64,000 bases of DNA from JAAXHB01 sp965214945 (lineage in GTDB: Bacteria; Actinomycetota; Acidimicrobiia; Acidimicrobiales; Aldehydirespiratoraceae). The position numbers and the translations under genes were made by a program. The stretch is taken from NCBI GenBank assembly GCA_965214945.1, contig OZ244029.1, forward strand, positions 992,001-1,056,000, given 5' to 3'. How positions within the stretch are numbered: position 1 is the stretch's first letter; every line of letters begins with the position of its first letter. Under the pieces are notes generated by a model. The model saw only the letters and a list, made by a program, of their open reading frames with translations. It was not told the origin of the DNA and searched no databases. Positions 17,859-26,968 of the stretch are shown here, in pieces.

Positions 17859-19930
17859 GGGGCAAGTGGCTGAGCGGCCAAGCAGACACCGCGCTCGAGG
17901 GGGCGGAGGATTCCGTCGGTGATGTGCGTGCAGCACGGGTGAACATCCTGACTTATGTCCGGGCGCTTTTGCGTGAGCCGGTCACAGCCGCTGCAGCGGC
18001 GTTCCTACTGCTGTTGGTTGCAGCCTCGCTGGGGGCCGACTGGGTCTCTCCCTACGATCCCACGGATCAGAACCTGCGGAACCGGCTCCGGCCGCCGTTC
18101 TCAGCCAACGACGAAGGCGGGATTGTCCACATTCTGGGCACCGACGAGCTAGGTCGCGACGTTCTCAGTCGTATCCTGCACGGAGGCCAGGTATCGATCT
18201 CCGTTGGCTTGGTGGGGGCCTTGGTGTCCGGGGTCATCGGGGTGGTGTCGGGGTTGGTCGCGGGCTACCGCCGAGGGGTGGTGGAGACGGTGATCATGCG
18301 GCTGGTCGATGGCATGCTGGCGCTGCCCTCGTTGCTCATAGCGCTCATCATCTTGTTTCTCGCCGGCGCAGGTTTCTGGAAGCTCATCTTGGTCTTCGCG
18401 TTGCTGCGCTGGATGGTCTACGCGCGCATGACCCGCGGGCTGGCGCTCGCCTATCGCGATGCGGAATTCGTGCACGCCGCCACCGCGGTCGGGGCCCGGG
18501 GCAGGCGTGTCATGTTCCGCCACCTGCTGCCCAACTTCGCATCGCCTCTGCTGGTGCTCGGCACGCTGGAGGTCGCCTTCTTGATTCTCTCTGAGGCATC
18601 GCTCAGCTTCCTCGGCTTCGGCATTCAGCCACCGAATCCCTCCTGGGGGCTCATGATCGCCAACGGGCGGGAATACCTACAGCAGGCATGGTGGATCGTC
18701 ACCTTCCCAGGGGTGGCGATCATGCTCTGTGCATTGTCTTTGAACCTTGTGGCCTTGTGGTTCCGAAGCGCAACAGATCCCCAGCATCGTTGGCGGTTGC
18801 TGAATCCCCTCGGCCGTGGCGATAAGGCGATCCCGCTAGCCGCTGCAGACACCGGCTCGACCGTTCACACCGTCGAGCAACCGGCAGTCCGCCCCGCCGG
18901 GGTTCGCCCCGGTGCCGCTTCGGCACCCGGTGCCCTGCTCGAAGTCCGCGATCTCCGTGTGCACTTCGAGATCCCGAGCGGCCAGGTACACGCAGTACGA
19001 GGTCTGGACCTCACTGTGAATCGGGGCGACACCATCGGCATCCTCGGCGAGTCGGGCTGCGGCAAGAGCGTCACGATGCAGGCGATCATGCGCATCCTGC
19101 CCGAGCCGCCTGCGCGAGTCTCCGCTGAGATTCTGCGCTACCGCGATGTCGATCTCTTGGCGGGTTCGCCCGCAGAGATCGCCTCCGTTCGAGGCAGCGG
19201 CATGGCGATGGTGTTCCAGGATGCCTTGACCTCGTTGAACCCGGCCCTGCGCGTCGGATATCAGATCAGCGAGGTGTACCGGGCTCGCACCGGCGCATCG
19301 CGGGCGGCGGGGCGTCGCCACGCGATCGATCTCATGGCTCGTGTCGGGATCCCCGCACCCGACCAGCGTGTCGACGATTATCCGCACCAGTTCTCGGGGG
19401 GCATGCGACAGCGGGTCATGATCGCCACCGCTCTCGCCATGGACCCCGAACTGCTCATTGCCGACGAGCCCACCACGGCGCTTGATGTGACGGTCCAACG
19501 CCAGATCCTGGAACTGCTCACGGGTCTGCAGGACGAGTTCGGGATGGCGCTCATTCTCATCACCCACGATCTCGGGGTGCTGGCCGAGGTGGCCGAGCAC
19601 ATCCATGTGATGTACGCGGGCGAAATCGTAGAGTCGGGCCCAGTGGGCGAGGTCTATCGCCGGCCGATGCATCCCTACACGGCGGCGTTGATGGCCTCGA
19701 ATCCCCAGCTGGACGATCCCGCAGCGCAGCTGGTTCCCATCCAGGGCACGCCCCCTCAGCTCATGAGCGAGCCGGTCGGGTGCCCTTTCGAGCCACGTTG
19801 TGATCAGCGGCGGGACGACTGTCGGATCGTGACACCCGCTTTGCGTCTGCTGAGCAAGGACCACGCCAGCGCCTGCCTTTACGCGGAGGAACGGATCGAT
19901 TACGCGGAAGAACGGATCGATGTCCGATAG
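17855..19930 (+). CDS. Fused DppC permease and DppD ATPase
   Basis: Single 691-residue polypeptide joining two normally separate importer subunits. Residues 30-330 are a DppC-type permease (LGTDELGRDVLSRILHGG, EAA loop VHAATAVGARGRRVMFRHLLPN); after a linker, residues 360-670 are a DppD-type ATPase with Walker A GESGCGKS, signature FSGGMRQR, Walker B LLIADEPTTALD and the oligopeptide C-terminal motif CPFEPRC. ATG 17855 overlaps the previous stop. The last residues are a tandem duplication YAEERID-YAEERID encoded by a 21-bp direct repeat (19880-19900, 19901-19921) that also supplies the next start codon. Confidence 0.93.
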   Translation: MRGKWLSGQADTALEGAEDSVGDVRAARVNILTYVRALLREPVTAAAAAFLLLLVAASLGADWVSPYDPTDQNLRNRLRPPFSANDEGGIVHILGTDELGRDVLSRILHGGQVSISVGLVGALVSGVIGVVSGLVAGYRRGVVETVIMRLVDGMLALPSLLIALIILFLAGAGFWKLILVFALLRWMVYARMTRGLALAYRDAEFVHAATAVGARGRRVMFRHLLPNFASPLLVLGTLEVAFLILSEASLSFLGFGIQPPNPSWGLMIANGREYLQQAWWIVTFPGVAIMLCALSLNLVALWFRSATDPQHRWRLLNPLGRGDKAIPLAAADTGSTVHTVEQPAVRPAGVRPGAASAPGALLEVRDLRVHFEIPSGQVHAVRGLDLTVNRGDTIGILGESGCGKSVTMQAIMRILPEPPARVSAEILRYRDVDLLAGSPAEIASVRGSGMAMVFQDALTSLNPALRVGYQISEVYRARTGASRAAGRRHAIDLMARVGIPAPDQRVDDYPHQFSGGMRQRVMIATALAMDPELLIADEPTTALDVTVQRQILELLTGLQDEFGMALILITHDLGVLAEVAEHIHVMYAGEIVESGPVGEVYRRPMHPYTAALMASNPQLDDPAAQLVPIQGTPPQLMSEPVGCPFEPRCDQRRDDCRIVTPALRLLSKDHASACLYAEERIDYAEERIDVR

Positions 19931-20948
19931 GCCTGAGACTCACCAAACCCCGCTTCTTCGTGTCAGCGGGCTCAAGAAGCACTTCTCAACTGGTCGACTT
20001 TGGCGCAGAGGGCAACCGGTGCGTGCAGTCGACGGCATCAGCTTTGATCTGCGAGCGTCCGAGACTCTCGGGCTGGTGGGAGAGTCCGGCTGTGGCAAGT
20101 CGACTACAGGCCAAGCGGTGTTGCGCCTCATCGAGCCCAGTGCCGGAACGATCGAGTACCAAGGTCAAGACATCACGAACGTCGGCGGCGGCGAGCTGCG
20201 GCACCTCCGGCGTCAACTCCAGATCATCTTCCAAGATCCTTATGCTTCGTTGAACCCGCGGATGACGGTGTTCGAGATCGTCAGCGAGCCATGGCGAATC
20301 TTTCGTGAGATCCAGCCTCGCAGCAGCTGGCGCCACGCCGCAGGGGATCTGCTCGAGAGGGTCGGCCTCAACGCCGATCACGCTGATCGCTACCCGCATC
20401 AGTTCTCCGGCGGTCAGCGTCAGCGGATCGGGATCGCTCGGGCGTTGGCGATGCAGCCGCGCCTAATCGTCTGCGACGAACCCGTCTCCGCGCTGGACGT
20501 GTCCGTGCAGGCTCAGGTGATCAACCTCCTGCGCGACATCCAGAACGACACGGGGGTGGCCTACCTGTTCATCTCGCACGACCTGTCCGTTGTTCGTCAT
20601 CTTTGCGACCGGGTGATGGTCATGTACCTCGGCCGCTGTGTTGAAGTCGGTCCCACCCAGCAGGTGTTCGGCGCGCCGACTCACCCTTACACGCGTGCGC
20701 TCATCGACGCAGTGCCAGTGACAGACCCTGGCCAACGGGGCCGCCGGCGAATCGTGTTGACCGGCGAAGTCCCCAATCCCAAAGATCCGCCGTCCGGTTG
20801 CCGGTTCCGGACCCGATGCTGGAAGGCTGAAGCCCGATGCGCTGATCACGAACCTCGTCTCGAGCCCCGATCGGGTGAAACGGTAAGCGCCTGCTTCTTC
20901 CCTGAAACCGTTCCCATCCGAAGAGATTCAGTCCGGACAGATTCATAA
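19920..20948 (+). CDS. ABC transporter ATP-binding protein (DppF-type)
   Basis: Second ATPase of the Dpp-type importer, 342 residues: Walker A GESGCGKST, Q-loop FQDPYASLNPR, signature FSGGQRQR, Walker B LIVCDEPVSALD, H-loop LFISHDLSV and the C-terminal cysteine-containing motif GCRFRTRCWKAEARC. Overlaps the preceding gene by 11 bp. Pairs with the ATPase half of the fusion protein. Confidence 0.95.
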   Translation: MSDRPETHQTPLLRVSGLKKHFSTGRLWRRGQPVRAVDGISFDLRASETLGLVGESGCGKSTTGQAVLRLIEPSAGTIEYQGQDITNVGGGELRHLRRQLQIIFQDPYASLNPRMTVFEIVSEPWRIFREIQPRSSWRHAAGDLLERVGLNADHADRYPHQFSGGQRQRIGIARALAMQPRLIVCDEPVSALDVSVQAQVINLLRDIQNDTGVAYLFISHDLSVVRHLCDRVMVMYLGRCVEVGPTQQVFGAPTHPYTRALIDAVPVTDPGQRGRRRIVLTGEVPNPKDPPSGCRFRTRCWKAEARCADHEPRLEPRSGETVSACFFPETVPIRRDSVRTDS

Positions 20949-20961
20949 GAGCGAACGCGCT

Positions 20962-22068
20962 GTGATCGATACTCCAGACCCACAGCCGGCGCGACGCGGC
21001 GCCCGTCCTTCGAAGGGCGTCACGGCCGCCGATGTGGCCCGCGTTGCCGGCGTCTCCAAGTCCGCAGTTTCACGCACCTTTTCGCCGGACCGGTCCAATC
21101 TGGTTGCTGAGGAGCGCCGTCGCGCCATTTTGTCTGCGGCAGCCGAACTCGGCTACCGACCCAACCGCATGGCCAAGAGCCTGGCACGGGGCGGGCAGTC
21201 CGGCCTTGTCGGGGTGCTCATAGGCAATTTCGCTAACCCTCTGAATCTGCAGATCCTGGGAACGGTGGCCAAAGGCCTCATCGGCCGTGAATTGCACGGG
21301 ATCGTCTTCAACACCGAAGATCCCGACGAGGTCAACGATGCCGTCCGACTGGTGCTGGACTATCAGGTCGACGGCCTCTTGGTGACCTCCACCGCGCTCA
21401 CCCTGTCGGTCGTCACCGATTGCCGCTCGTTCGGTGTCCCGATCGTGTCGATGTTCGGCGCCGAAACCGGCAGCGGAGTCACCGGAATAGAAGTCGACAA
21501 TGGGGCTGCCGGCGGACTCGTGGCAGAGCATCTGTTGGCTCGCGGAGCAAGCCGGGTGGCCTTCATCGGCGGCGACGTTCCTACGAGCCAGCCGAGACTC
21601 GCCGGGTTTCGCCGGGTCCTGCGGGCCGGCGGCTGCGACATCTCCGCGGTCGTGGAGGCCGACCACTACGCCTACGAATGCGGGGCTGAGGCCATGCGCT
21701 CCCTGCTTCGCGAATTCGATATCGACGCACTGTTCTGTGCCGACGACAACCTCGCTCTCGGCGCCATGGATGTTGCCCGTTTCGAGTTCGGGCGTGACAT
21801 CCCAGCTGACCTCATGATCGCCGGCTTCGACGACATGGCAGCCGCGGCATGGCAGAGCTATGACCTCACAACCGTGAGACCGCCGGTGGAGCACATCGTG
21901 TTGGCTGCGGTCGACTTGCTCGCAGCACAGATCGAGAAGGGATCCGCCCCGCCCTCCAGCTCCAAGCTCATGCCGGGCGAGCTCATCGTTCGTGGTTCAA
22001 CTGCTAGGGGAGGCCTTACCGGGCCGAACGTCGCGGGCACGGCGGTCGGCGCTCGATCACTAGCCTGA
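20962..22068 (+). CDS. LacI-family transcriptional regulator
   Basis: Regulator of 368 residues. HTH VTAADVARVAGVSKSAVSRTF (about residues 20-40), hinge ELGYRPNRMAKSLARGGQS, then a ligand-binding domain ending in GFDDMAAAAWQSYDLTTVRPP. GTG start 20962, 13 bp after the importer ATPase gene, so it is co-transcribed with the transporter. The operator at 15029-15059 in front of that operon is a likely target, giving autoregulation with the importer. Confidence 0.92.
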   Translation: MIDTPDPQPARRGARPSKGVTAADVARVAGVSKSAVSRTFSPDRSNLVAEERRRAILSAAAELGYRPNRMAKSLARGGQSGLVGVLIGNFANPLNLQILGTVAKGLIGRELHGIVFNTEDPDEVNDAVRLVLDYQVDGLLVTSTALTLSVVTDCRSFGVPIVSMFGAETGSGVTGIEVDNGAAGGLVAEHLLARGASRVAFIGGDVPTSQPRLAGFRRVLRAGGCDISAVVEADHYAYECGAEAMRSLLREFDIDALFCADDNLALGAMDVARFEFGRDIPADLMIAGFDDMAAAAWQSYDLTTVRPPVEHIVLAAVDLLAAQIEKGSAPPSSSKLMPGELIVRGSTARGGLTGPNVAGTAVGARSLA

Positions 22069-22073
22069 CCGCC

Positions 22074-23396
22074 GTGGACTTCGACTTGCCGTCCGATGAC
22101 GACCCGCGCCGGTTGGAGGTGAGGCGCTGGCTTGCCGACCATCCGTCGCCCACCGGCAGGCAGCTCGCGGAGGCCGGTTACGTTGTGCCACACTGGCCTG
22201 AGCCTTGGGGGCTTGCTGCTGATGGCCTGACACAGCTCGTGATCGACGAAGAGCTGCGCAACGCCGGCGTGCGCCGGCCGCAGAACCTCATCGGGATCGC
22301 TTGGGCCGCGCCCACGATCTACATGGCGGGCACCGAGGCCCAAAAGGCCCGCTACCTGCCGAAGATTTTCAGCGGCGAAGAGTACTGGTGCCAGCTCTTC
22401 AGCGAGCCCGACGCCGGATCCGACCTCGCCAGCCTATCAACACGGGCCGTGAGAGACGGCGACTCCTATGTGGTGAAAGGGTCGAAGATCTGGTCGAGCG
22501 GCGCGCACCACAGCAAGTTCGGCATACTCATCGCCCGCACCGACCCCGACGTCTCAAAGCACCGCGGCATCTCCTACTTCATCTGCCCGATGGACCTTCC
22601 CGGTCTGACCATGCAGCCCATAGTGGACATGACCACCGCCCATTCGTTCAACCAAGTGTTTTTCGACGATGTGCGCCTTCCGGCGGAGCTGCGGGTGGGC
22701 GCGGAGGGCGACGGCTGGCGACTCGCCAAGGTGACCCTCGCCAACGAGAGGGTGGGTCTGTCGTCCGGCGGGGTGCTGTGGAGCAACGGCCCGACCGCGC
22801 AGAAGCTAATCGAGCTGATAAAGGCGCGGCCCAGCAGCGCAGCGGGCGATCACGGCGATCACGACAATGAGAGTGACAACAGCAGCCGCGGAGACGGGAC
22901 CGAGCTCAGTCCGGTGCTGCGCGACCGGCTGGCCGCCGTTTACTGCGAGGCCGAGGTGCTGCGGCTCAACCAACTCCGCATGCTCAGCGCGCGGTTAGCC
23001 GGGCGAGCCCCCGGTCCTGAGGCCTCGATCCAGAAGATCATGTCCGACGACCACGGCCAAAGGGTGATGGAGCTCGCCAAAGCCGTGGTCGGCGCCGACG
23101 GGATGCTCACCGGGTCGGGCCCCGCCGGAGCGATCCCCAAGAGGATGCAGTCCGGCGCCACCGAAGTGCCGTTCCCGCGCGGTGGCGGCTTGTTTTCTGA
23201 AGTCGACCCCATCTGGCATTACGGGTTCCTGTTCTCTCCGGCGCTCACTCTCGGCGGCGGAACGTTCGCGGTGCAGCGCAACATCGTCGCGGAGCAGGTG
23301 CTAGGCCTACCCAGGGAGCCCAACGTGGAGGCCGGCCTAACCTGGCGTGAGTCACGGGCCCGCACCAGCCTCGAACGGGAGGTGACATCCTCATGA
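22074..23396 (+). CDS. Acyl-CoA dehydrogenase family protein
   Basis: FAD flavoenzyme introducing an alpha,beta double bond into an acyl-CoA, 440 residues. Family signatures: the middle-domain LFSEPDAGSDLASLSTRA, the beta-barrel segment and a C-terminal helical domain (IQKIMSDDHGQRVMELAKAVVGADGML). A hydrophilic insert at about residues 255-285 (GDHGDHDNESDNSSRGD) is unusual. GTG start, only 5 bp after the LacI stop and 4-bp overlap with the next gene. It could serve degradation of an isoprenoid or branched acyl chain; the substrate is unknown. Confidence 0.88.
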   Translation: MDFDLPSDDDPRRLEVRRWLADHPSPTGRQLAEAGYVVPHWPEPWGLAADGLTQLVIDEELRNAGVRRPQNLIGIAWAAPTIYMAGTEAQKARYLPKIFSGEEYWCQLFSEPDAGSDLASLSTRAVRDGDSYVVKGSKIWSSGAHHSKFGILIARTDPDVSKHRGISYFICPMDLPGLTMQPIVDMTTAHSFNQVFFDDVRLPAELRVGAEGDGWRLAKVTLANERVGLSSGGVLWSNGPTAQKLIELIKARPSSAAGDHGDHDNESDNSSRGDGTELSPVLRDRLAAVYCEAEVLRLNQLRMLSARLAGRAPGPEASIQKIMSDDHGQRVMELAKAVVGADGMLTGSGPAGAIPKRMQSGATEVPFPRGGGLFSEVDPIWHYGFLFSPALTLGGGTFAVQRNIVAEQVLGLPREPNVEAGLTWRESRARTSLEREVTSS

Positions 23397-24544
23397 GAAC
23401 GCCCGTCACAGAGATGCTCGACATCGAATTCCCCCTCCTGGCGTTCAGCCACTGCCGCGACGTGGTGGCCGCTGTCACCAAAGCCGGCGGCATGGGCGTG
23501 CTCGGCGCGGTGGCACACACGCCCGACGCCTTGGAAACCGACCTCGACTGGATCGAGAACGAGATCGGCGACAAGCCCTACGGCGTCGATCTCATCATCC
23601 CGGCCCGCTACGCCGGAGACACCGACGGCGGCTACACGCTCGACGACATCCGCCGGCTTATCCCGGCCGCGCACTCCGAGTTCGTAGAAGACATACTCGC
23701 TCGCTACGAAGTGCCTCCGCTGCTCGGGGGCGACTCCGCGGAGTCGCTCACCTCGCCCGGCGCTCTCGGAAGCGGCAACGACGCTCCTTTCTCCGCCAAC
23801 GCGGCCGGCCCGCAGCTCGAGATTGCGCTGGCCCACCGCACCGCTTTGGTGGCCAACGCCTTGGGCCCGCCGCCGCCTTACATGATCGAAGCGGTCAAGG
23901 CGCAAGGCCGCCTGGTCGGCGCGCTGGCAGGTCGGGCCGTTCACGCCGAGCGCCACGCCGCCGCAGGGGTTGACATCATCGTCGCGCAGGGCTACGAGGC
24001 CGGCGGCCACACCGGCGAGATCGGCTCGATGGTGCTCATCCCGGAGATCGTCGACGCGGTGGACGTGCCCGTGTTGGGCGCGGGCGGCATCGGAAGAGGC
24101 CGCCAGATGGCCGCGGCCATGGCGCTCGGCGCGCAAGGTGTGTGGTGCGGCTCGGTGTGGCTCACCACCGCGGAGGCCGAGACGCACCCAGTCGTTCAGA
24201 AGAAGATGCTCGCCGCCACCTCAGCCGACACGATCCGGTCGCGGTCGCTCACCGGCAAGCACGCCCGGATGCTCAAGTCGGCCTGGACCGACGAATGGGA
24301 GCGGGCCGACACCCCGGACCCGCTCGGGATGCCGTTGCAGCCGGTGCTCACCCAGATCGCCCAGCGCCGGATCGCCCGGGCCGCGCACAGGCCGGGTTCG
24401 GGAGCCGAAAAGCTCGCCAACTACTTCGTGGGTCAGATAGTCGGCACCATGAACCAGCCAAGGACCAGCCGGCAGGTGGTTTATGAGATAATCGAGGAGT
24501 TCGTGGAGTCAGTCGAGTCTCTGGCCTCGCGCATCGAAGCCTGA
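23393..24544 (+). CDS. Nitronate-monooxygenase-like FMN protein
   Basis: TIM-barrel FMN enzyme of the nitronate monooxygenase/2-nitropropane dioxygenase family, 383 residues. FMN-binding segments are visible as AGGMGVLGAVAHTP near the N-terminus, QGYEAGGHTGEIGS (about residue 197) and VPVLGAGGIGRGRQMAAAMALGAQGVWCGS (about 223). Related enzymes also include enoyl reductases. ATGA overlap with the acyl-CoA dehydrogenase suggests a shared acyl substrate. Its 3' end is duplicated about 87 bp downstream (24534-24559 and 24621-24647). Confidence 0.85.
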   Translation: MRTPVTEMLDIEFPLLAFSHCRDVVAAVTKAGGMGVLGAVAHTPDALETDLDWIENEIGDKPYGVDLIIPARYAGDTDGGYTLDDIRRLIPAAHSEFVEDILARYEVPPLLGGDSAESLTSPGALGSGNDAPFSANAAGPQLEIALAHRTALVANALGPPPPYMIEAVKAQGRLVGALAGRAVHAERHAAAGVDIIVAQGYEAGGHTGEIGSMVLIPEIVDAVDVPVLGAGGIGRGRQMAAAMALGAQGVWCGSVWLTTAEAETHPVVQKKMLAATSADTIRSRSLTGKHARMLKSAWTDEWERADTPDPLGMPLQPVLTQIAQRRIARAAHRPGSGAEKLANYFVGQIVGTMNQPRTSRQVVYEIIEEFVESVESLASRIEA

Positions 24545-24650
24545 CCCCTGGCTGTCACGTTGTAACACACGTCTGGCAGCGTCACACACGTCTGGCGGGG
24601 GCGCTCCGCTCGGCTCGGGTTCGAAGCCTGAACCCCTGGTTGTCACGCGG

Positions 24651-25448
24651 TTACAACCCTTCGAAGAGGTCGCGCTTGCGGAACGCCGCTGTCATGAAGC
24701 GGGCGAAAGCCTTGCGTCGTGTGAGCCACGCAATGCGGGTGCCCGGCTTGTCGGCGGCAAGCACCTGCTCGGCTAGCCAGGGAGTCACAGTGGACACTCT
24801 GTCGCCGAGGATGTTGAAGATTCGCTTGGCTTTGTCCCACTCCTCCGAGGTGAGGTCGTAGTCGCCGGTTAGCAGGTCGGTCACCACGATGCCCGGCGAC
24901 AGCGTGCCGATTTGCACCGGAGTTGCGGCCGTGTCGGCCAGAAGAGCCTTGCGGAGGTAGCGCACGGCCCGCTTGGTGGCGCCGTAGGCGGCCATGCCCT
25001 CTCTCGCGGCGCCGTCGCTGCCGAAACCCTCAGTCACCCACACCTGGCCGCGGCCCTGGGCCAGCATCGCCGCGATGGGAACCTTCAGCCCGAAAAGGGT
25101 GCCCAAGAGATTCACTTCCACCACGCGTCGAAGATCGCTGTCGGACTGCTCCCAGAGCGGCTTGCGCTCGATGCTGACGCCTGCATTGTTGATCCAGATG
25201 TCAACGGCGCTGAAACTATCCGCTGCGACTTTCCACAGCTTCCGAAGCTGATCGGGATCGGTCACATCGCAGGCAGCGCCCGCCACCCGACCGGGATCAT
25301 GTTTGGCGCTGAGTTCGCTGACGGCTCGGGCCACGGCGTCGCTCGAGCGGCCGCTCACGACGACACTGCAGCCCCGGGCCAGCAGCTCGTGGGCGAGCCC
25401 ACGGCCGATGCCTCTGGTGCTTCCGGTGATCACGACGCTCTTAGCCAC
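24651..25448 (-). CDS. SDR resembling chlorophyll b reductase (NOL/NYC1-like)
   Basis: Short-chain dehydrogenase of 265 residues. Cofactor loop ITGSTRGIG (8-15), DIWINNAG (83-90) and YGATK (Tyr155, Lys159) are intact. Where most SDRs have ISS, this one has EGFGSDG, and it continues with YGATKRAVRYL, LSPGIVVTDLL and a C-terminal part KRIFNILGDRV...YI/AWLTRRKAFARF. From memory these features match plant NOL/NYC1 (DGAGSDG, AAYGATKR, LSPGMVTTDLL, FNIL), which reduce the 7-formyl group of chlorophyll(ide) b. It is the last gene of a minus-strand unit starting beside operator 26922. The clade assignment is from pattern, the substrate is inference. Confidence 0.8.
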   Translation of the reverse strand: MAKSVVITGSTRGIGRGLAHELLARGCSVVVSGRSSDAVARAVSELSAKHDPGRVAGAACDVTDPDQLRKLWKVAADSFSAVDIWINNAGVSIERKPLWEQSDSDLRRVVEVNLLGTLFGLKVPIAAMLAQGRGQVWVTEGFGSDGAAREGMAAYGATKRAVRYLRKALLADTAATPVQIGTLSPGIVVTDLLTGDYDLTSEEWDKAKRIFNILGDRVSTVTPWLAEQVLAADKPGTRIAWLTRRKAFARFMTAAFRKRDLFEGL

Positions 25449-25541
25449 GGTTCTCCTTGGTGTGTCTCAGATTGATTCTTAAATCAGAGTGATTCTTGGG
25501 TGTGGTTTGTGCGATACGCGCCAGCGCGGGTCGCGGGGGAG

Positions 25542-26480
25542 TCAACGTCGAGCCCAAGCCGAGATTCCCGGGCTGACTGCGAGATCGCCTAGGGCAGAGG
25601 GTTCGGCGTTGACGTGTTCATTGAGGAAGGCGAGAACCAGCCTGGACAGAAGCTGCCTGGCCTTGGCCTGTCCGGGTGGATGGGCGGGTTCCAAGAACGA
25701 GCGTCCCGAGGTGTGATCTACGGGATGACACGGCGTGAAGTGCGTGCCGTCGGCCAGCTCGAACCACCAGCAATCGCCGGTGTTGGAGGTTATTGCCTGC
25801 TCAAAGGTGCGACGGACGGGATCGTGGACACCGCTGTCGGAGCGGTAGCGGTCGCGGCTGGCCGCGATGACGCCGTCGTTGGCCCCGGCCAGCAACATCA
25901 GGGGCGTGGCCGAGGGGACCGGCATCACCGCGGTCTCGCCGTGGCCGAGCTGGGTGGTCGCCATGGTGTGACCGCCATAGACGAAAGCCGCGCAGACACC
26001 CGGGAACCACGAGGGCTGAGCGTTGTGAAGCGCGACCGTCCCGCCCGCGGAGTGCCCTCCCAGCACCACGCGCCCCGCATCGACGTGATCGCGCAGGAGC
26101 GGGTCGGACGCGACCATCTCGATCACTTCGCCCAAACACGAGGCCGAGGGGCGTTCGCCCAGGACATCGGGCGCGAAAGCGGCCACCTCGATCCCAGGCG
26201 TGATCCCCCAGCCCACCGGCCCCAGGTCGCCGATCTGCGAATACAGAGCGACCACGAAGCCGGCGGCTGAAAGCTCCGTCGCCAACCAGCGGTAGGAGTC
26301 GGGGACCACGTTGATGCCGCCCATAAACACGATCACCGGCAGCGGATCGGTCGCAGCGGGCGGAACGACCCCGGTGAGACGCGCTCCTGACAGACCCTCG
26401 GGATCGGCGGGATAGAACAGCGTCACTCGCAGACTGCCCGCACCGGCACGATGCACCGAGCGGACGAGCGGGTCAGGCAT
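25542..26480 (-). CDS. Alpha/beta hydrolase, chlorophyllase-like layout
   Basis: Serine hydrolase of 312 residues. Nucleophile elbow GGHSAGG (Ser144), probable acid Asp202 in GANDG and catalytic His247 in ADGTHF; oxyanion region PVIVFMGG at 48-55. The order strand-loop-GHS-long C-terminal helical tail ending LVLAFLNEHV recalls chlorophyllase and PAF-acetylhydrolase/dienelactone-hydrolase relatives. In this context it could remove an ester side chain such as phytol from a chlorophyll derivative; other esters are equally possible on sequence alone. Its first 23 bases are duplicated upstream (26494-26516), leaving a second, non-coding copy of the 5' end. Confidence 0.82.
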   Translation of the reverse strand: MPDPLVRSVHRAGAGSLRVTLFYPADPEGLSGARLTGVVPPAATDPLPVIVFMGGINVVPDSYRWLATELSAAGFVVALYSQIGDLGPVGWGITPGIEVAAFAPDVLGERPSASCLGEVIEMVASDPLLRDHVDAGRVVLGGHSAGGTVALHNAQPSWFPGVCAAFVYGGHTMATTQLGHGETAVMPVPSATPLMLLAGANDGVIAASRDRYRSDSGVHDPVRRTFEQAITSNTGDCWWFELADGTHFTPCHPVDHTSGRSFLEPAHPPGQAKARQLLSRLVLAFLNEHVNAEPSALGDLAVSPGISAWARR

Positions 26481-26581
26481 CAGAGCACGCTGAAGCGGAC
26501 GAGCGGGTCGGGCATCGGGCTCCGCTGCGGTGCCGTCTATGGGGTCGCATGGCCAACGCCGCGCTCGATCATCTAGGAAGC

Positions 26582-26878
26582 TCAGTCAGCTAGCTCTGCG
26601 ATCGTGTAGTCGATAGTGGCGATGTTGGAGATGAGGGGCAGGATCGCTGAGCGGACCTCAAGGTGAAGAGGGTGTTCGTCGTAAGCCCGGTAGGCCTCGG
26701 CGTCCGTCCAGCGGGTGGTAAGCGCGATGTCGGCGGCATTGTCCCCGTCGAACTCGTTCGTCACGAGCGCAAGGTCGATCATCCCCGGAATGGCGCCGTC
26801 GAGCCGCGACATCTCGGCCCGGCAGCGGTTTCTATCGGCGGGATCCGCCAGCTTGACCAGGACAGTGTGGACATGCAT
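26582..26878 (-). CDS. Dabb (stress-responsive A/B barrel) domain protein
   Basis: Small protein of 98 residues with the dimeric alpha/beta-barrel pattern MHVHTVLVKLADPADRNRC...DIALTTRWTDAEAYRAYDEHPLH. Members are ligand-binding or small catalytic homodimers, sometimes polyketide cyclases or aldoxime/heme-dependent enzymes. It is the first gene of the minus-strand unit Dabb-hydrolase-SDR and lies 44 bp from operator 26922-26947, opposite to the divergent gene at 26969. Confidence 0.82.
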   Translation of the reverse strand: MHVHTVLVKLADPADRNRCRAEMSRLDGAIPGMIDLALVTNEFDGDNAADIALTTRWTDAEAYRAYDEHPLHLEVRSAILPLISNIATIDYTIAELAD

Positions 26879-26921
26879 GACAGCTTCCTCCCACCGTGCT
26901 TCCGACGTGCCAGTGCGCTGT

Positions 26922-26947
26922 GTTCCGCAATGTGGAACAGCGTTTCA
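26922..26947 (+). promoter_or_regulatory. IclR-type operator, copy A
   Basis: Three half-sites GTTCCG (26922-26927), TGGAAC (26933-26938) and GTTTCA (26942-26947) with 5- and 3-nt gaps, the same geometry as copies B-E (33726, 37360, 45852, 48632). It lies between divergent genes at 26878 (minus) and 26969 (plus). A -10 box TATCAT at 26957-26962 is placed six bases before ATG 26969, so the plus-strand mRNA is probably leaderless; the -35 region would overlap the operator. Confidence 0.75.
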
Positions 26948-26968
26948 ATTTAATGCTATCATTATGCC

